Shown here in pieces: positions 30,442 through 35,719 of a stretch of 35,719 bases of DNA. Source of the DNA: JBAZDV01 sp041669745 (lineage in GTDB: Archaea > Thermoplasmatota > Thermoplasmata > Methanomassiliicoccales > Methanomethylophilaceae); contig JBAYAO010000004.1 in the NCBI GenBank assembly GCA_041669745.1, positions 1-35,719 of the forward strand, given 5' to 3'. The translations under genes were made by a program, and so were the position numbers. Within the stretch, counting starts at the first letter, position 1. Every line of letters starts with the position of its first letter. The notes under the pieces were generated by a model that ran no database searches, was not told the origin of the DNA, and worked only from the letters and a program-made list of their open reading frames with translations.

Positions 30442-32664
30442 ATGCCGATGAATGTTGACGAACTTGATTTATCAGAAGAGATCCGCTCTGCGCTGAAAGA
30501 ACAAGGCTATGTACAACTTCATCCCCCTCAGGCAGAAGCGGTGCCGAAAGCATTGATGGGCAGAAATCTGGTCGTAGCTGTACCGACGGCAAGCGGTAAA
30601 TCCCTGATAGGTTACATAACGGCGTTGAAGATCATACTTCAGGAACACAGGAAAGTATTGTACATCGTTCCTCTGAAAGCACTTGCAGCAGAAAAGAAAG
30701 AGGACTTCGATAGGTTTTCATACCTCGGATTTAAAACCGCCATGAGCACTGGGGATCTCGATTCCGAGGATCGCTGGCTCAATGATGCCGATGTTATCAT
30801 TGCAACGTCTGAAAAAGCTGATTCCCTCATAAGACACGGAAGCGGTGTCATAAACGATCTCGGACTCGTGATCGCAGACGAGATCCATCTGATCCATGAC
30901 CCGACAAGGGGCCCGACTTTGGAAGTTGCTCTTACTAAATTGAAACGCAGAAATAGAAATATGCAGATAATCGCATTATCCGCCACAATATCAAATGCTG
31001 ATAGCCTGGCACAGTGGTTGAATGCAGATCTTGTGAAGATGGATTGGCGTCCTATACCTCTGCACGAAGGTGTCTACTATAACAGAGAAGTCACATTTGA
31101 AGACGGAAAATCGATCGACATCTCGGGTACAGGCGATGAAATTTGGCAACTTATCTCCGGTACCATAAATGACGGCGGACAATGTATCGTCTTCGTGAAC
31201 TCCCGTCGTTCCACTGAGGCTTTAGCCGTAAAATACTCCATTGAGATGAAGAAAATTGCCGGCAGAACGCTTTCCTCCGAAGAATTGGATACCATCGAAG
31301 GCGACGCCAACAGCACAGCGCTGGGAAGAAAGCTATCGGCTTGTGTCAAATGCGGAATGGCATTCCACAATGCCGGGCTCACATACAGACAGAGGCATTA
31401 TGTCGAAGAGAATTTCAGATCGGGCAATATCAAATGCATAATCGCCACACCGACCTTGGCCGCCGGAATCAATCTTCCCGCGAGAAGGGTCATAGTACGC
31501 GACACGAAACGTTTTGAATCGAATTCCGGAAACACCCCTATATCCGTTATGGAGATCAAACAGATGTGCGGCCGCGCCGGAAGACCAGGATATGATCCGT
31601 ACGGTGAATCAATATTGATTGCGAAGAGCTACAGCGACTACGAACATCTGATGGATGATTATGTGATGTGCGACTCTGAGAGCATAATGTCGAAACTCGG
31701 CAATGAACAGGTACTCAGAAGCCATATACTCGGACTAATAGCCACCGGAGACGCATCCTCTGAAGATGAGATAATCGGATTCATCAGAGATACATTCTAC
31801 GGCAACGAATCGGAATTGTACGGCATCGAAAGTGCAGTGGAGAACGTAGTGAAATTTCTTGCAGATGAAGAGATGGTGACACGTTCCGGCGATAGGATCC
31901 ATGCCCTTCCATTCGGAAAAAGGGTGTCCGATCTATACATCGATCCGAAATCCGCCGTCATACTCAGGAATGCAATCGGGAAGATCAAAGGCGATGTGAA
32001 GGATTTCCCTGTGCTACATGCGGTATCCTCCACACCGGATGTCCTCGGTCTCTATCCCAGGAAGAAGGACGAGGGTATTCTGACCTCATTGCAGGAAACT
32101 TGGTGCAACGATCTGCTCGTGGATGTGCCCGAGGAGAACGATGATCGGTATGAATATTTCCTAGGCAATATGAAAACCGCGGCACTGATCATGGATTGGA
32201 TTTCCGAGATAGATGAGGACACTATGACGGAGAACATGGGCATAGGACCCGGGGACATACGTTCGAGAGTGGATATGGTCGATTGGATCCTGTACGCAAT
32301 GAGCGAGATCGCGGTGATATACAAGCCTGATGTAGTGAAGAAACTCCGCCCTATGCTCGTTCGCGTCAGATACGGTGTGAAAAAGGAACTTATAGACTTG
32401 GTCTCATTCAGAGGTGTCGGAAGGACAAGGGCAAGGATACTCTATGACAACGGCATCCGCACCAGAAATGACGTCATTGAGACCGATTTCAACAAACTTG
32501 CAAACCTCCCCCGCATAGGCCCCGCGCTGGTGAGGAGCATGAAGGAACAGACCGGCACAGACTGCAGTACTAAATTCACTCCGGATCCGATAGATGATGA
32601 AACAGAACTTGGAAGCTCGACCGCTCGGGACGCACCCAAACAGTCAAAGCTCCTTGATTTCTGA
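30442..32664 (+). CDS. hel308: Hel308-type ATP-dependent DNA helicase
   Basis: This 740-residue superfamily 2 helicase (738 from ATG 30448) acts at stalled forks. Motifs in order are the Q-motif region LHPPQAEAV (26-34), PTASGKS (48-54), DEIH (146-149), SATISN, ATPTLAAGINLPA and QMCGRAGRPGYD. After the RecA domains come the winged-helix and ratchet domains. A C-terminal helix-hairpin-helix (SFRGVGRTRARILYDNG and NLPRIGPALVRSMK) follows. The protein ends QSKLLDF, which looks like a PCNA-interacting peptide. Its stop is two bases from the convergent thrC stop. Confidence 0.93.
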   Translation: MPMNVDELDLSEEIRSALKEQGYVQLHPPQAEAVPKALMGRNLVVAVPTASGKSLIGYITALKIILQEHRKVLYIVPLKALAAEKKEDFDRFSYLGFKTAMSTGDLDSEDRWLNDADVIIATSEKADSLIRHGSGVINDLGLVIADEIHLIHDPTRGPTLEVALTKLKRRNRNMQIIALSATISNADSLAQWLNADLVKMDWRPIPLHEGVYYNREVTFEDGKSIDISGTGDEIWQLISGTINDGGQCIVFVNSRRSTEALAVKYSIEMKKIAGRTLSSEELDTIEGDANSTALGRKLSACVKCGMAFHNAGLTYRQRHYVEENFRSGNIKCIIATPTLAAGINLPARRVIVRDTKRFESNSGNTPISVMEIKQMCGRAGRPGYDPYGESILIAKSYSDYEHLMDDYVMCDSESIMSKLGNEQVLRSHILGLIATGDASSEDEIIGFIRDTFYGNESELYGIESAVENVVKFLADEEMVTRSGDRIHALPFGKRVSDLYIDPKSAVILRNAIGKIKGDVKDFPVLHAVSSTPDVLGLYPRKKDEGILTSLQETWCNDLLVDVPEENDDRYEYFLGNMKTAALIMDWISEIDEDTMTENMGIGPGDIRSRVDMVDWILYAMSEIAVIYKPDVVKKLRPMLVRVRYGVKKELIDLVSFRGVGRTRARILYDNGIRTRNDVIETDFNKLANLPRIGPALVRSMKEQTGTDCSTKFTPDPIDDETELGSSTARDAPKQSKLLDF

Positions 32665-32666
32665 TC

Positions 32667-33884
32667 TCATTCTGATAGTATCCTTTTCACGGCCTCGATG
32701 TCGTTGGCACACTTGATCGGCGGTTCACAGTTCTTTATGATCGTATCCGGATCCTTGAGCGCATTTCCAGTGCATATACACACCACACGCTCTTCTTTGT
32801 CTATGATACCCATTTCGCGAAGCTTTTTGGCACCTGCCACTGATGCTGCGCTTGCAGGCTCCACACCGATGCCTTCCCTTCTCCCCAGCAGTCTCTGGGC
32901 ATTGAGTATCTCATCGTCGGTGACGGATACGGAATATCCGCCGGTGTCGTAGATCGCCTTGAGCGCCTTCCTTCCGCTGACCGGATTTCCGATCCTGATC
33001 GCGGTTGCGACCGTCTCTGGGTGATCCTCCGGGATGAAATCTTTCGTCCCGTTGTTGAACGCATTCGCTATCGGCATCGCACCTGCGGCCTGGATCCCTG
33101 TGAGCATCGGTATCTTATCTATCCATCCGACTTCCTCGAGCTCCTTGACCGCTTTGTAGACCGCCCATATGTTCGCCGCATTGCCAACGGGGAGTATTAT
33201 CCTGTCTGGAACATCGTATCTAAGCTGATCCATTATCTCGAAGAGTACGGACTTCTGACCCTCCGGCCTATAAGGATTGATCGAATTGAGAAGATACAGT
33301 TTCCTTTCCTCCGACATCTGTCTCGCCAATGCGAGCGCATCATCGAAATTACCGTCTATGGAGATCACCTTGGCACCAAAGAACAGGGCCTGCGCCAGTT
33401 TCCCCGCCGCAACCTTTCCCGACGGAAGGAACACCGCGCATTTCAATCCGGCCTTCGCAGCGTATGCAGCAAGCGACGCGGATGTGTTCCCGGTGGATGC
33501 ACAACCAACGACCTTTGCACCGATCTCGACCGCGTGCGAAACTCCGATGGTCATGCCGCGGTCTTTGAATGAACCTGTGGGATTGGCCCCCTCGTACTTG
33601 ACATAGAGATTCGATATCCCTATGTCCTTACCGACCGCCCCGACGTCATACAGAGGCGTGCCTCCCTCTTTTATCGTTATCGCATGTGACGCATCCACGG
33701 GCATGAACGGAGCGTACCTCCAAACTCCGATGGGCAATTTGGCCAAATCGGACGGCTTCAACTCCTTTACCGGTTCAAGGTCCATTCTGACAGTCAGGAG
33801 ACCGCCGCATTTCGGACAGGTATTTACGTACATGTCATCTACGTCGCATCCACAATCCCAGCACACTACCTTATGATTAGCCAT
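32667..33884 (-). CDS. thrC: threonine synthase
   Basis: This 405-residue PLP enzyme converts O-phosphohomoserine to threonine. The N-terminus holds a rubredoxin-like zinc motif (C8, C11, C23, C26), then the PLP lysine K107 in NPTGSFKDRG, ASTGNTSASLAAYA, and the phosphate-binding PVGNAANIWA. The ATG at 33884 is preferred over the longer frame because it falls two bases after the thrB stop and matches the usual zinc-ribbon start. It is the second gene of a thrB-thrC operon. Confidence 0.93.
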   Translation of the reverse strand: MANHKVVCWDCGCDVDDMYVNTCPKCGGLLTVRMDLEPVKELKPSDLAKLPIGVWRYAPFMPVDASHAITIKEGGTPLYDVGAVGKDIGISNLYVKYEGANPTGSFKDRGMTIGVSHAVEIGAKVVGCASTGNTSASLAAYAAKAGLKCAVFLPSGKVAAGKLAQALFFGAKVISIDGNFDDALALARQMSEERKLYLLNSINPYRPEGQKSVLFEIMDQLRYDVPDRIILPVGNAANIWAVYKAVKELEEVGWIDKIPMLTGIQAAGAMPIANAFNNGTKDFIPEDHPETVATAIRIGNPVSGRKALKAIYDTGGYSVSVTDDEILNAQRLLGRREGIGVEPASAASVAGAKKLREMGIIDKEERVVCICTGNALKDPDTIIKNCEPPIKCANDIEAVKRILSE

Positions 33885-33886
33885 AT

Positions 33887-34816
33887 TCAGATCCTCTTGC
33901 AGCCTGTACCCCAACTGGTCACCCAGGTGTCGCAGTGCATATCGTTATCCCTATAAAGTTTTACGATCTTCTCAGCGATGACCTCTCCTTCCATATCATC
34001 TTTGTCGAAGAAAGAGATCACACATGGACCGGAACCGCCTAGGAATGAGGCTTTGGCCCCTACGGACATAGCCATCTTCTCCGCCTCTTTCAGGTGAGGA
34101 ACCAGATGGGTCCTCGCCGGCTCGAACACCGCATCCTGTGCCGACCTCCCTATAAGATCTATATCTCCCGTTTCCATACCGTGCACCATACACGACGCAT
34201 TCCCTACATGGAATACGAGATCCTTGACCGTGACACTCTGCGGAAGGACCTTCCTCGACTCCATGGTTGAAACCATTATGTCCGGCATGGCAACGACTAC
34301 ACCGAGATTTTCGGGAGGCTCTATACTTATGACCTCGAACGGCTCGTAGGAACGTATTACCGTGAACCCTCCGAGGATGCACGGTGCCACATTATCCGCA
34401 TGGAACCCTCCGGATGTTACGTCTTCCGCATGTGCAGCACACAGAACCACTTCGGTATTTGTCAGTTTCTCACCTGTGAGGACGTGAGCCAGATATGCCC
34501 CGCCTGCCGCGGATGCTCCTGATGAACCTATACCGCTGCACGGTCTGATACCTTTCTTGATCTTGATCTCGACACCGAAATCGGCATCACATCTTCTGAG
34601 GACCTCCGCGGCAGCGATACTGACTGAATTTTTCTTTGGATCCACGGGAATGCCTTCATGACCGGGTCCTGAGATCTCGCTTATCACGATACCCGATTCG
34701 ATCTTTTTCCCTTCGATCGTGTCAAAGGGATTCTGAAGTGACATCCCGAAGATATCAAAGCCCGGACCGATGTTCGATATCGTTGCCGGAGCTGCAACTT
34801 TGACCCATTCGCTCAT
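33887..34816 (-). CDS. thrB: homoserine kinase
   Basis: This 309-residue GHMP kinase phosphorylates homoserine. It starts WVKVAAPATISNIGPGFDIFG, carries the ATP loop RPCSGIGSSGASAAGGA and the C-terminal LGGSGPCVISFF typical of ThrB. ATG 34816 is chosen because the family signature begins five residues in; the longer frame to 34861 adds an unrelated stretch. AAAGTTTATGA near 34868-34858 could be its TATA box, giving a leader of about 20 bases. Homoserine dehydrogenase is not in the window. Confidence 0.93.
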   Translation of the reverse strand: MSEWVKVAAPATISNIGPGFDIFGMSLQNPFDTIEGKKIESGIVISEISGPGHEGIPVDPKKNSVSIAAAEVLRRCDADFGVEIKIKKGIRPCSGIGSSGASAAGGAYLAHVLTGEKLTNTEVVLCAAHAEDVTSGGFHADNVAPCILGGFTVIRSYEPFEVISIEPPENLGVVVAMPDIMVSTMESRKVLPQSVTVKDLVFHVGNASCMVHGMETGDIDLIGRSAQDAVFEPARTHLVPHLKEAEKMAMSVGAKASFLGGSGPCVISFFDKDDMEGEVIAEKIVKLYRDNDMHCDTWVTSWGTGCKRI

Positions 34817-34952
34817 ATGATCACGCAATCCTTCCGTGCGGTGTACTCTCGGACAGTTCATAAACTTTCGTAAGGCATGCCTTCGTCGAACTTATCTCGC
34901 GAACCATTATAATCGACATGTTCCATACCCATACGTCTACCGAGGACGACCG

Positions 34953-35546
34953 ATGGATGCTACAAGGGTCTCGAGAAAAAAGAAGATTGCGGTCATTGCG
35001 GTGATCGTGATCATCTTCATCGTGTTGGGATTGGGCGAATATTACCATAGCAACACACACGACGGCAACATGCCTGTTGTCACTATGAGCAGCGACGGAA
35101 GTTTCACCTATACCATGACCAGCACCTTCGGCGATGGATATCCGGAAGAACGCGGGACCGTAATCATATCCGTTTACGACGGGGCCGTCCTGCTGACAGT
35201 ATGTGATCTTGCCGAATCTACGACAACGGATATTCCGGAATGGGCATCCGACGGTGACGGTGTCTCTTTCATATACGATGACGATCCAGCCAGTACCGGA
35301 ATAGGCTCTAAGAATTCGATACTTAACGACACGTATCAGGGCGAAAACACCACAACGGAGTTCGACGGCGAATGCATAGACGTATGCTATTACACCAAAT
35401 CGGTCGGTGACATCGACTGCAGATATCTTGCAGACGACTGCGGCACGATCTACGAGATCGTGGTGTCCGATGGTGCGGATAATGCATACAGAGAGACCTT
35501 CACACTCATCGATAAGGATACAGATCAGGATATTCGCCAATATTAA
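34953..35546 (+). CDS. membrane-anchored secreted-type protein, unknown
   Basis: This 197-residue protein has a basic start (SRKKK), a hydrophobic anchor at about residues 11-29 (IAVIAVIVIIFIVLGLG), and an acidic extracytoplasmic domain rich in Asp, Thr, Ser and Gly with alternating strands. Four cysteines (around DLAES, GECIDVC, IDCRY and DDCG) could form disulfides. The start at 34953 is supported by GAGG seven bases upstream and a CATTATAATC TATA-like box near 34904-34913. The frame remains open further upstream but those residues overlap thrB. No family recognised. Confidence 0.65.
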   Translation: MDATRVSRKKKIAVIAVIVIIFIVLGLGEYYHSNTHDGNMPVVTMSSDGSFTYTMTSTFGDGYPEERGTVIISVYDGAVLLTVCDLAESTTTDIPEWASDGDGVSFIYDDDPASTGIGSKNSILNDTYQGENTTTEFDGECIDVCYYTKSVGDIDCRYLADDCGTIYEIVVSDGADNAYRETFTLIDKDTDQDIRQY

Positions 35547-35571
35547 GAACAGGGTTCAGTATACGGGAAGT

Positions 35572-35719
35572 ATGGTCTCGAACCTGAGGATCGTGGGAAT
35601 CAGAGGAAAATGCCCTGTGAAAGAGATCGTAGGACATTTCAATTCCGTGGGAAGCGACGTCATTCTGATGGATCCGTCATATGTTTACTGTGAAGAACAG
35701 ATATTTTCAGCCGTAGAAC
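35572..35719 (+). CDS. cgi121: KEOPS complex subunit Cgi121, 5' part
   Basis: The 49 codons present encode MVSNLRIVGIRGKCPVKEIV and continue to the window end. The IVGIRG opening, followed by a strand-like SDVILMDPSYVYCEEQIFSAVE, matches the start of archaeal Cgi121 (compare the recalled Methanocaldococcus protein opening IIRGIRG). Cgi121 binds tRNA for the KEOPS t6A machinery. The fragment is short, so the call is moderate. It starts 25 bases after the preceding gene, so may be co-transcribed. Confidence 0.6.
   Translation, partial: MVSNLRIVGIRGKCPVKEIVGHFNSVGSDVILMDPSYVYCEEQIFSAVE

Noticed and set aside
34817..34952. A threonine leader peptide ahead of thrB
   Set aside because: The minus-strand frames in the gap contain no Thr-rich or Ile-rich run, and the likely start site leaves only about 20 bases of leader.
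1..35719. CRISPR arrays, insertion sequences, integrases or toxin-antitoxin genes
   Set aside because: No regularly spaced repeats, transposase-like ORFs or terminal inverted repeats were seen; the window is core metabolism with even codon and base usage.

Overview
This window comes from an archaeon, most likely a methanogen-type Thermoplasmata of the order Methanomassiliicoccales. That placement is an inference from gene content and style; no marker RNA gene is present. The archaeal signature genes are archaeosine tRNA-guanine transglycosylase, Pcc1 and a partial Cgi121 of KEOPS, glycerol-1-phosphate dehydrogenase, membrane-anchored LonB, Hel308, NadM, Pth2, UPF0179 and a fused ThiD-ThiN. 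A DUF1638 protein, iron-sulfur flavoproteins and a class I superoxide reductase suit a strict anaerobe. Only three genes end in TAG, which would fit (but does not prove) a pyrrolysine-using lineage. Many starts lie about 26 bases from the centre of a TATA-like box, so leaderless mRNAs are probably common.

Layout, left to right. 1-1603: a DUF1638 gene behind a leader with three adjacent hairpins, then an ACT-domain protein. 1672-8934: the arginine locus, argC-argJ-argB-argD on the minus strand diverging from argG-argH on the plus strand; it covers glutamate to ornithine and citrulline to arginine, lacking only the carbamoyl steps. 9120-9771: two small unknown genes. 9851-13971: thiamine genes thiD-thiN, thiM and thiE, interrupted by an extracytoplasmic FKBP-type isomerase. 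13946-17001: peptidyl-tRNA hydrolase, an unknown gene, tgtA and pcc1. 17003-21433: leuA-leuC-leuD-leuB on the minus strand, running directly into pcc1. 21652-23885: a redox island of superoxide reductase, two iron-sulfur flavoproteins and an unknown protein. 23939-25450: glycerol-1-phosphate dehydrogenase and UPF0179. 25451-28100: a minus-strand operon nadM, pncC-like, MoeB/ThiF-like, purC. 28169-32664: lonB and hel308, divergent. 32667-34816: thrB-thrC. 34953 to the end: an anchored secreted-type unknown protein and the 5' end of cgi121.

Most of the window is housekeeping anabolism with tight translational coupling (ATGA, TGATG and TAATG junctions). The most unusual signal is the 95-100 base leader of the leu operon. 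It encodes a 12-residue peptide, MIYAALSLILLF, with four Leu codons (three of them CTA), inside an RNA that can fold into nested stems ending at the leuA ribosome-binding site and a U6 tract. This is the architecture of a ribosome-mediated leucine attenuator, here upstream of an archaeal operon. Other points of note are an atypical ArgJ self-cleavage site, co-occurrence of apparently intact ThiN and ThiE, a large inverted repeat over the presumed argC TATA box, a C-terminal PIP-box-like motif in Hel308, and several TATA boxes that could each serve two divergent genes. No mobile element, CRISPR array, rRNA or tRNA was seen.
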